A stretch of DNA of 8,523 nucleotides, from NCBI GenBank assembly GCA_937897615.1, contig CALCNO010000010.1, positions 1-8,523 of the forward strand, in the 5' to 3' direction. The DNA is from an uncultured Anaerolineaceae bacterium. Lineage in GTDB: Bacteria; Chloroflexota; Anaerolineae; Anaerolineales; Anaerolineaceae. This document shows, piece by piece, positions 1 to 6,045 of this stretch. Each line of letters opens with the position of its first letter. The stretch's first letter is position 1. A model generated the notes under the pieces. The model ran no database searches. It was not told the DNA's origin and saw nothing but the letters and a program-made list of their open reading frames with translations. The translations under genes and the position numbers were made by a program.

Positions 1-2
1 TG

Positions 3-488
3 GCGCAGACCATCATGCTCACCGGCGACAATGCCCATGCCGCCGCGGCCATCGCCGAAAAGGTTGGCATCAGCGATTTCCGCGCCGGCCTGATGCCCGA
101 GGATAAACTCGCGGCGATCCGCGATCTGGTGAGCCGCTACCAGCAGGTGGCAATGATCGGCGATGGCGTCAATGACGCCCCGGCGCTGGCAAACGCCACG
201 GTGGGCATTGCCATGGGCGGTGCCGGCACGGATGTGGCGCTGGAAACAGCGGATGTGGTGCTCATGGCTGACGACCTTTCCCGGCTGCCCTTTGCAGTGG
301 GCCTGGGGCGCGCCGCCCGCGCCATCATCATTCAAAATCTGGTGATCGCTCTGGGTGTTATTGGCATGCTCATTGTGGCATCGCTGACGGGGTGGATGGG
401 CATTGGTCTGGCAGTGGTCTTCCACGAGGGCAGCACCATTGTGGTGGTGCTCAATTCCTTGCGGCTGCTCAGGTATCGCCAGGTTTAA
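3..488 (+). CDS. Heavy-metal-transporting P-type ATPase, P1B-4-like, C-terminal part (5' end outside window)
   Basis: This is the last ~160 residues of a membrane cation pump that couples ATP hydrolysis to metal export. The reading frame is open from base 3, so the gene starts before the window. Numbered from the Met at base 15, the fragment shows TGDN (residues 3-6), the P-domain hinge motif GDGVNDAP (49-56) and the TDVALETAD stretch (72-80) of heavy-metal ATPases. Two hydrophobic helices follow at about 103-125 and 129-147. The last helix carries HEGST (137-141). In family knowledge HEG(G/S)T in the final helix marks P1B-4 pumps (CoaT/CtpD/PfeT type, Co2+/Fe2+/Zn2+), whereas Zn/Cd pumps have an aspartate-containing motif there. 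The phosphorylation site and the SPC motif of the metal-binding helix lie outside the window, so the substrate is inferred. The next gene starts 16 bases downstream, so the two may share a transcript. Confidence 0.93.
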   Translation, partial: AQTIMLTGDNAHAAAAIAEKVGISDFRAGLMPEDKLAAIRDLVSRYQQVAMIGDGVNDAPALANATVGIAMGGAGTDVALETADVVLMADDLSRLPFAVGLGRAARAIIIQNLVIALGVIGMLIVASLTGWMGIGLAVVFHEGSTIVVVLNSLRLLRYRQV

Positions 489-504
489 GAAAGGCAGGGT
501 GCGC

Positions 505-1518
505 ATGAAAGTTTTTATGATCGGCGGTACAGGGTTGCTGGGCAGCGAGGGTGCTGCGGAACTTATCCGGCGCGGGCACAGGGTGTCTTCGCTGGCGCTT
601 CCCCCCATCCCGCCCGGAGCGCTGCTTCCCGCAGAAATGAAGATTGAGTTCGGCAATTATATGGAACTCTCAGATGAGGAACTCAAGAGACACCTAAAAG
701 GCTGCGATGGGTTGGTGTTTGCCGCAGGCATTGATGAGCGCGTGGAAGGCCCTGCGCCGGTGTATGAGATGTTTAAGAGGTTCAACATTGTGCCACTGGA
801 ACGGCTGCTGCGCCTGGCCAAAGAGAGTGGCGTCAAACATGCTGTGATCCTTGGCTCGTATTTCTCGCACTTTGCCAAAATCTGGCCCAAAGAGGAGCTA
901 ACGCGCTGGCACCCGTACATTCGCAGCCGCATCGACCAGGAGAATATGTGCCTGGGCTTTGCAGATACTGGTTTGGATGTGGCCGTGCTGGAATTGCCAT
1001 ATATTTTTGGCGCACAACCCGGCAGAAAGCCGGTGTGGACCTTTTTGGTGGAACAAATCCGCGGCATGAAGGGCGCCACCATGTATCCGCGCGGCGGCAC
1101 TACCATGGTCACGGTGAGGCAAGTGGGGCAGGCCATTGCCGGCGCGCTGGAGCGCAACCAGAGTGGCAAGTGTTACCCAATCGGCTATTACAACCTCACC
1201 TGGGTGGAATTGCTGACCATTTTCCATAAATACATGGGTGTACCGGAGAAGAAGATCGTTACCATTCCCAAATGGATGTTCGCTCTGGGGGCGCGGCAGA
1301 TCGTCCGCCAGCAGAAAGCTGCCAGGCACGAGGGCGGGCTGAACCTGGTCAAATATGCACAGGTGATGTGCGCCGAAACGTTCATTGATAAGTCATTGGG
1401 CTGTGAGCCGCTGGGTGTTACGCCAGATGATATGGATGCCGCTATTGGCCAGTCTATTGCTCTGAGCCTGGAAGTTCTCGATGGCACGGCCAAAACAGTT
1501 GATATGAAAGGCGAGTGA
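505..1518 (+). CDS. Atypical SDR-family / NAD-dependent epimerase-like oxidoreductase
   Basis: This is a 337-aa cytoplasmic protein with an N-terminal Rossmann fold. The dinucleotide-binding motif TGLLGSEG is at residues 9-16, directly after the first beta strand (KVFMIGG). An SDR-like core follows, with CDGLVFAAG at 67-75 and the strand HAVILGS at 112-118. The usual catalytic YxxxK appears as YIRSR (Y138, R142), so the lysine is replaced by arginine. Family knowledge makes it a sugar-nucleotide epimerase/dehydratase, a reductase or a non-catalytic NAD(P)-binding protein. The sequence does not identify the substrate, and the C-terminal ~150 residues carry no motif I recognise. The ATG at 505 is preferred because AGGCAGGG (492-499) lies just upstream. 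An in-frame GTG at 499 overlaps that Shine-Dalgarno sequence, and a start further upstream would overlap the ATPase gene. No terminator is visible after the stop, so read-through into the GH13 gene is possible. Confidence 0.85.
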   Translation: MKVFMIGGTGLLGSEGAAELIRRGHRVSSLALPPIPPGALLPAEMKIEFGNYMELSDEELKRHLKGCDGLVFAAGIDERVEGPAPVYEMFKRFNIVPLERLLRLAKESGVKHAVILGSYFSHFAKIWPKEELTRWHPYIRSRIDQENMCLGFADTGLDVAVLELPYIFGAQPGRKPVWTFLVEQIRGMKGATMYPRGGTTMVTVRQVGQAIAGALERNQSGKCYPIGYYNLTWVELLTIFHKYMGVPEKKIVTIPKWMFALGARQIVRQQKAARHEGGLNLVKYAQVMCAETFIDKSLGCEPLGVTPDDMDAAIGQSIALSLEVLDGTAKTVDMKGE

Positions 1519-1522
1519 ATCG

Positions 1523-1551
1523 TTTTGGCCTTTTGGCGCCGGCTGTATAAT
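1523..1551 (+). promoter_or_regulatory. Candidate promoter of the GH13 gene
   Basis: A perfect TATAAT (1546-1551) lies 24 bases before the ATG of the alpha-glucosidase gene. At the -35 distance there is only a weak TTTTGG/TTTGGC. This T-rich element is present twice in tandem (TTTTGGC at 1523-1529 and 1531-1537, 8-bp period), which could be an activator site. The leader would be under 20 bases long. Confidence 0.5.
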
Positions 1552-1575
1552 TGACAATACACGGGAGGGTGCTGT

Positions 1576-3174
1576 ATGAGCAAGGATTATTTGTGGTGGC
1601 GTGACGGCGTGATCTACCAGATCTATCCGCGGTCATTTGCCGATAGCAACGACGATGGCGTCGGCGACCTGCGCGGGATCATCGGCAAATTGGATTACCT
1701 GGCAAAGCTGGGCGTGGATGGCATCTGGCTCTCGCCGATCAACCCCTCGCCGGATAAAGATTTTGGCTACGATGTCTCCAATTACAAGGACATCGACCCC
1801 AAATACGGCACGCTGGCCGACCTTGACCTGCTGGTGAGCGAGGCCCACACACGCGGTATTCATGTCATCATGGACCTGGTGCTCAACCATTCCTCAGACC
1901 AACACCCCTGGTTTGTCGAGTCGCGCAGTTTCAAAGACAATCCCTACCGCGATTGGTACATCTGGCACGATCCCAAAAACGGCAAGGAACCCAACAACTG
2001 GCAATCCATTTTTGGTGGCAAAGGCTGGGAGTTCGATGCCGCCACCGGGCAGTATTATTACCACATGTTTGTCAGGGAGCAGCCGGACCTCAACTGGCGC
2101 AACCCGGATACGCGCAGGGAATTACTTTCGGTGTTCAACTTCTGGGCAGACCGCGGCGTGGATGGCTTCAGGCTGGATGTATTCAACGAATATTTCAAGG
2201 ACGCTCAATTTCGCGACAACCCGGTGAAGTTAGGCAGGCGCCCCTTTGATGCGCAGGAGCATCTCTACGATACCAACCAGCCGGAGATGATGGACGTGGT
2301 GCACGACATCCGCGCCATTCTGGACAGCTACCCGGAGCGTTACGCTGTGGGCGAGACCTTTATGTCCACTATGAAGACTGCCGCCGATTATTGCGGCGAT
2401 GGCAAACTGCACGCGACCTTTGACTTCACCTTTTTATGGAACAAATGGCATCCCGGCAGCTTTCTCAACTCCATCCAGAAATGGGAAAGTGTGATGAGCG
2501 CAGACTCCTGGCCCACCTATGTGCTCAACAACCATGATAACAAGCGCAGCGCCACGCGCTTTCACGCGCCGCAGGACGATGAGCGCCTCAAAGTAGCGGC
2601 TGCCATGATCCTCACCCTGCGCGGCACGCCTTTCCTGTACGCCGGCGAGGAGATCGGCATGCGCGACATCAAATTGAAACGCTCCGAGATTCAAGACCCG
2701 GTGGGCAAACACTACTGGCCGATCAACGTTGGGCGCGATGGCTGCCGCTCCCCCATGCAATGGAACGCGGCTGCCAATGCCGGTTTTAGCGGCGGCCAGC
2801 CCTGGCTCAAGGTGCATCCCAATTACCTCACCCGCAACGTGACTGCGCAGGAACAAGATCCGCGCTCGCTGCTGAATTTTTACCGCAAACTATTGGAACT
2901 GCGTCGCAATACCCCGGCACTGCACCGCGGCAGTTTCCTGGCGCTCAACTACGACCCGCGCCGTGTGTTGGGCTACCTGCGCCAGGAGGGCAGCCAGACG
3001 GTGCTGGTGGCGCTCAATTTTGGCAAGCGCAAGGTGCGCCTGGCCCTGGGAGAATCGCTGCGCCATGCCCGCTGGGAGCTGCTGCTTTCCAACAAGCGCG
3101 ATGCCACTCCCTCGGTGGAGAGTGGCTGGCTGGCTCTGGCAGGCGACGAAGCCTGCATCCTGCTGCAAAAATAG
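1576..3174 (+). CDS. GH13 alpha-glucosidase, oligo-1,6-glucosidase-like
   Basis: This 532-aa glycoside hydrolase family 13 enzyme would release glucose from the non-reducing ends of alpha-gluco-oligosaccharides. It has no signal peptide, so it should act in the cytoplasm on imported sugars. The (beta/alpha)8 barrel starts at once (GVIYQIYPRSF, 11-21) and has a calcium-site loop DSNDDGVGD (23-31). The conserved GH13 regions are region I DLVLNH (100-105), region V QPDLNW (169-174), region II GFRLDV with nucleophile D201, region III GETF with acid/base E260, and region IV NNHD with D321. Val202 directly after the nucleophile is the residue linked to alpha-1,6 preference (oligo-1,6-glucosidase, dextran glucosidase), while Ala/Thr there goes with alpha-1,4. 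The RLDRD product-specificity motif of isomaltulose synthases is absent. The C-terminal beta domain (about 450-532) is complete and the length is normal. GGGAGG (1563-1568) fixes the start at 1576. No transporter or regulator gene is adjacent. Confidence 0.95.
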   Translation: MSKDYLWWRDGVIYQIYPRSFADSNDDGVGDLRGIIGKLDYLAKLGVDGIWLSPINPSPDKDFGYDVSNYKDIDPKYGTLADLDLLVSEAHTRGIHVIMDLVLNHSSDQHPWFVESRSFKDNPYRDWYIWHDPKNGKEPNNWQSIFGGKGWEFDAATGQYYYHMFVREQPDLNWRNPDTRRELLSVFNFWADRGVDGFRLDVFNEYFKDAQFRDNPVKLGRRPFDAQEHLYDTNQPEMMDVVHDIRAILDSYPERYAVGETFMSTMKTAADYCGDGKLHATFDFTFLWNKWHPGSFLNSIQKWESVMSADSWPTYVLNNHDNKRSATRFHAPQDDERLKVAAAMILTLRGTPFLYAGEEIGMRDIKLKRSEIQDPVGKHYWPINVGRDGCRSPMQWNAAANAGFSGGQPWLKVHPNYLTRNVTAQEQDPRSLLNFYRKLLELRRNTPALHRGSFLALNYDPRRVLGYLRQEGSQTVLVALNFGKRKVRLALGESLRHARWELLLSNKRDATPSVESGWLALAGDEACILLQK

Positions 3175-3178
3175 ACAG

Positions 3179-3210
3179 AAGACCGGAGGTGTTCGCCTCC
3201 GGTCTTTTTT
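3179..3210 (+). terminator. Intrinsic terminator after the GH13 gene
   Basis: An 11-bp perfect stem (AAGACCGGAGG at 3179-3189 with CCTCCGGTCTT at 3196-3206) and a 6-base loop are followed by a run of T (3205-3210). It begins five bases after the GH13 stop. On the minus strand the same hairpin follows the converging dehydrogenase gene, but the tract after it there is only CTGTCTATTTTT, so termination in that direction would be weaker. Confidence 0.9.
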
Positions 3211-3214
3211 ACTT

Positions 3215-4294
3215 TTACTTCAGCGGCGCCAGGTCAAACGGCACGCCGTCTTCGGCGCCGGCCTTTTCCAGCGTGCGCACGGTGGCATCTGAGAGCGGGA
3301 TGCCCTCTCGGGCGGAGCGCTCGGCATTTTCGAATTCCTTTTCTCCGTGGATGTAAATGCGCTCCTCCCCTTCGGCTTTAGGGGAGGCCTTAAGGCCGGC
3401 CAGCAGGGCATCCATATCCTGCTTGAAGCCTGTCACGTCGCGGAAGGCATCAATGCGGATGGCGGCAAAGAAGTGCCCCACCTGGCTGGGCTGGTCAGAC
3501 CCGGCGGCAAACACCTGGTCGGAGAAACCCGCGCCTGCCAGCACCCCGCAGAAGATGTCCACCATCAGCGCCAGGCCGTAGCCTTTGTAACCGCGCAGCA
3601 GCGCCGGGCCGCCCAGCGGCATTAGCGCGCCGCCGTTGATCACCTCAGCGGGGTCTTCGGTGATGCTGCCGTTGGGGCCAATGCCCCAACCGGGTGGAAT
3701 GGGCTTGTTCTCTTTTTGGTACACGGCCACGCGCCCGATGGGCACAATGCTGGTGGCCATATCCAGCACAAAGGGGCGCTGGCTGCCCGCCGGCGCCGCC
3801 ACCGCGATGGGGTTGGTGCCCAGCATGGCTTTTTTGCCATAGGTGGGCGCGACCAATGGGCTGGAGTTGGTAAAGCTGATGCCGATCATCTCTTCCGGCA
3901 GGGCCATCATTGCGTAGTAACCGGCGATGCCGTAATGATTGCTGTTGCGCACCGTGGCCATAGCAATGCCGCTCTGCTGCGCCTTTTGGATGCACTGACG
4001 CATGGCCCGCACACTCACGGGGTGCCCCAGGCCGTTTTTAGCGTCGATGGCAAGCGTGGTGGGGGTCTCGCGCAGCACCTGCTGCGGTGAGGTTGGGTCG
4101 ATCAGGCCACGGCGCAAGCGTGAGCCATAATAGCTGCTCAGGCGGATCATCCCGTGCGAGTCTACCCCGCGTGCGTCTGCTGCCAGCAGCACATCCGCTG
4201 CCAGGGCGGCATCTTGCGGCGGCACGCCAAAGTGGGTGAAGTAGCGCTGCGCGTAATCGGCGAGCGCAGCCTGTGAAAAGCGGTAAGTGGTCAT
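3215..4294 (-). CDS. Ldh_2-family NAD(P)-dependent malate/lactate/sulfolactate-type dehydrogenase
   Basis: This 359-aa cytoplasmic oxidoreductase belongs to the family that includes YiaK, AllD, ComC and archaeal malate dehydrogenase. The family interconverts 2-hydroxyacids and 2-oxoacids (in some members imino acids) with NAD(P)H and has a fold unrelated to classical LDH/MDH. Family signatures are GVDSHGMIRL (43-52, with the presumed catalytic His47), NSNHYGIAGYYA (117-128), GTNPIAVAAP (159-168), DMATS (178-182) and KGYGLALMVDI (237-247). The exact substrate cannot be read from sequence. The chosen ATG at 4294 has AAAGGA eight bases upstream. A longer frame would begin with TTG at 4321, but that codon lies between the -10 box and the expected transcription start. 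An ATG nine bases upstream of the chosen one directly abuts the Shine-Dalgarno sequence. The gene converges on the GH13 gene with a 40-bp gap and diverges from the lipoprotein gene. No adjacent gene suggests a pathway. Confidence 0.92.
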   Translation of the reverse strand: MTTYRFSQAALADYAQRYFTHFGVPPQDAALAADVLLAADARGVDSHGMIRLSSYYGSRLRRGLIDPTSPQQVLRETPTTLAIDAKNGLGHPVSVRAMRQCIQKAQQSGIAMATVRNSNHYGIAGYYAMMALPEEMIGISFTNSSPLVAPTYGKKAMLGTNPIAVAAPAGSQRPFVLDMATSIVPIGRVAVYQKENKPIPPGWGIGPNGSITEDPAEVINGGALMPLGGPALLRGYKGYGLALMVDIFCGVLAGAGFSDQVFAAGSDQPSQVGHFFAAIRIDAFRDVTGFKQDMDALLAGLKASPKAEGEERIYIHGEKEFENAERSAREGIPLSDATVRTLEKAGAEDGVPFDLAPLK

Positions 4295-4323
4295 GGGCGG
4301 CATCCTTTGACGAAGTTTCAAAG

Positions 4324-4329
4324 ATTATA
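4324..4329 (-). promoter_or_regulatory. -10 box of the Ldh_2-family dehydrogenase gene
   Basis: A perfect TATAAT on the minus strand lies 29 bases before the chosen ATG. No good -35 hexamer is found at 16-18 bp spacing. Transcription would begin near 4317, downstream of the alternative TTG codon, which supports the shorter protein. Confidence 0.5.
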
Positions 4330-4345
4330 CACTTTTCGGCGCAAC

Positions 4346-4374
4346 TTGATTTTCGTCCTCACTTTTTGTATGCT
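4346..4374 (+). promoter_or_regulatory. Sigma-70-like promoter of the lipoprotein gene
   Basis: TTGATT (4346-4351) and TATGCT (4369-4374) are separated by exactly 17 bp. The ATG lies 27 bases beyond the -10 box, with AGAGGA (4391-4396) as ribosome binding site. The -35 box is about 16 bp from the divergent -10 box of the dehydrogenase gene, so one regulator bound here could affect both. Confidence 0.5.
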
Positions 4375-4401
4375 TAACCCAGTTGACTAAAGAGGACGAA
4401 G

Positions 4402-5958
4402 ATGAAAACTATCTGGAAAAACATTGTTGTGATGATAACACTCATATCCCTGGCGGCCTGCTCTTCAGGCGGCAGCAGCGGTTCCAACCCCGCCGAGGGG
4501 ATGCAGGTGGCCACGCTTTCCGGCACGCCGGGGGCCGGGCAGGCCACGCCGCTCCCGGCGGATAACGGGCCGTTCATCCTGATGCAGGACGACTTCAGCG
4601 ATCCCAGCAGCGGCTGGGAGACCTATTCCGGCGATTATGGCACTACCGGTTATGAGCAGGGTGGGTACGTGGTGGAAGCCTCGCGCGATAAAGAATACAA
4701 CTGGGGAGTTGCCGGCGTGAACTTTGACAATGTGCGCATTGAGGTTGACGCCACGGCGCTGGAAATGCCGGGTGACCTCAGCGACGGGTTTGGCGTGGAT
4801 TGCCGCGTGCAGGATAACGGGGATGGCTATGGCTTCCGCGTCTCCTCGGACGGCTACGCTGCCATCACGCTTTTTGAAGATACTGAAGCCACCTCGCTCT
4901 ATGACTGGACGGAGAGCAGCGCGGTCAGCGCCGCGGGAGAGACCAGTCACATCACAGCCATTTGCGAGGGCACGCATTTCTCGCTGCTGGTGAACGATGT
5001 GCTTGTGGCCGAGGTGGAGGACGACACCTTTGCCAGCGGCGACCTGGCGCTTTCGGCTGTTTCTTTTTCGGCAGACCCGGTCAGGGTGCTTTTTGATGAC
5101 ATCATCGTTCAATCTATCGGTGATGCCTACCAGTACGAGGATCGCACGCAATATCCGGTGACGCTCAACAACACCTCCGGGCGCGAGGTGTGCCAGGTGA
5201 TGATCAGCCCGGAAGAAGAGGACTATTGGGGGGATTCCTGGCTGGCAGGCGACCAGACTTTTGGCGACGGCGATACACTCTCCTTTGACGACAACTACAC
5301 CCAAATTGTGGACATTAAGGTGCTGGACTGCAACGATACGCGCCTGATGGAATCCTACGGCCTTGACCTGGCGCAGGAGAACAGCTTTACCCTTACTGCA
5401 CCGGTGGTGCGTGCGCGTTATGACTTTACCGCCGCCGAGGGCTGGAGCCAGGGCGCGCTGGGGGATGGCAGCGCTTCCATCATTCATAACGATTACTATT
5501 CGCTCAGTGCACCGGCAGGCGGGGTCTTTGCCAGCGGTGTGGTGGATTTTGTGGCACAGGATATCACCCTGCGCGCCGATGCCTCGCTGGCAAAAACTGC
5601 AGAGGATGGCAGCGCAATCTATGGCGTGATGTGCCGTGTGCAAGCGGATGGTTCCGGTATCTTTTTTGCCCTGCGCAGCGATGGTTACGGCAGCATTCAA
5701 AAGTGGCAGGATGGTGTGCTCACGCTCCTGGCCGACTGGCAAGCCTCCAGTGGTATTAACAGCGGCATTGATGCCAATTATATTGATGCTGATTGTATTG
5801 GCGATTTGTTTGCCTTGTACGTCAACGGTATATACGTGACCGAGGCAGAAAACTCCGAATTCCCCATTGGGCGGGTAGGCGTGGCTGTAGTGCCGGCCAG
5901 TGCCGGCCTCACCCAGGTAGATTACGACTTTGTGGAGATCCTCGAGCCGTTGGAGTAA
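4402..5958 (+). CDS. Surface lipoprotein with two LamG-like domains flanking a small beta-type domain
   Basis: This is a 518-aa exported lipoprotein. The signal peptide is a short basic start, a hydrophobic core (about 8-18) and a lipobox LAAC that makes Cys20 the lipidated residue. A Ser/Gly/Pro/Thr-rich tether (21-55) follows. Domain 1 (about 60-237) and domain 3 (about 335-515) are copies of one fold: both contain CRVQ near a G-x-G segment, a SDGY turn, a DW motif and a VN(D/G) strand, like LamG/3-keto-disaccharide-hydrolase-type beta sandwiches. Domain 2 (about 248-322) is different: it starts TLNNTSGREVC, contains WGDSWL (276-281) and ends near LDCNDTRL. I remember similar domains in Chloroflexota lipoproteins but cannot name it. 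Cysteines occur as one pair per domain (134/188, 264/310, 411/465). The protein is very acidic, as expected outside the cell. A binding or adhesion role is a guess. AGAGGA five bases before the ATG supports the start. Confidence 0.85.
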   Translation: MKTIWKNIVVMITLISLAACSSGGSSGSNPAEGMQVATLSGTPGAGQATPLPADNGPFILMQDDFSDPSSGWETYSGDYGTTGYEQGGYVVEASRDKEYNWGVAGVNFDNVRIEVDATALEMPGDLSDGFGVDCRVQDNGDGYGFRVSSDGYAAITLFEDTEATSLYDWTESSAVSAAGETSHITAICEGTHFSLLVNDVLVAEVEDDTFASGDLALSAVSFSADPVRVLFDDIIVQSIGDAYQYEDRTQYPVTLNNTSGREVCQVMISPEEEDYWGDSWLAGDQTFGDGDTLSFDDNYTQIVDIKVLDCNDTRLMESYGLDLAQENSFTLTAPVVRARYDFTAAEGWSQGALGDGSASIIHNDYYSLSAPAGGVFASGVVDFVAQDITLRADASLAKTAEDGSAIYGVMCRVQADGSGIFFALRSDGYGSIQKWQDGVLTLLADWQASSGINSGIDANYIDADCIGDLFALYVNGIYVTEAENSEFPIGRVGVAVVPASAGLTQVDYDFVEILEPLE

Positions 5959-5966
5959 GTTCTAAA

Positions 5967-6000
5967 CAAAGACCCCGGGGATCGATTCCCGGGGTCTTTG
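5967..6000. terminator. Shared hairpin between the converging lipoprotein and fhs genes
   Basis: A very stable hairpin: CAAAGACCCCGGG (5967-5979) pairs with CCCGGGGTCTTTG (5988-6000), and inner G-T and A-T pairs close a 4-base loop (TCGA). It starts eight bases after the lipoprotein stop. The T tract is short in both directions (CTTTGGTTG on plus, CTTTGTTTAG on minus). It probably acts as a two-way terminator or 3'-end stabiliser. Confidence 0.72.
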
Positions 6001-6012
6001 GTTGCAGGCTTT

Positions 6013-6038
6013 GTTTTCGGGCAAATTATCCCGAAAGC
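6013..6038 (-). other. Second hairpin directly after the fhs stop
   Basis: TTTCGGG (6015-6021) pairs with CCCGAAA (6030-6036) around an 8-base loop, and one wobble and one G-C pair extend the stem. It begins seven bases beyond the fhs stop and has no T tract on the minus strand. It is more likely an RNA 3'-end structure than a terminator on its own, and the larger hairpin at 5967-6000 lies downstream. Confidence 0.35.
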
Positions 6039-6045
6039 TGGCTTG

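Noticed and set aside
403..504. In-frame N-terminal extension of the SDR-like gene back to base 403
   Set aside because: It would lie entirely inside the ATPase gene and adjoining spacer in another frame, has no ribosome binding site, and the natural Rossmann start is the Met at 505.
4295..4321. Nine extra N-terminal residues of the Ldh_2 protein from a TTG start at 4321
   Set aside because: The TTG lies right behind a perfect TATAAT, before the expected transcription start, and the ATG at 4294 has a well-spaced AAAGGA.
4465..5742. Long open frame (425 codons) on the minus strand inside the lipoprotein gene
   Set aside because: It is antisense to a clear lipoprotein coding frame, its His/Ala/Arg-rich translation resembles no family, and it has no start signals. 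It is a shadow of codon bias.
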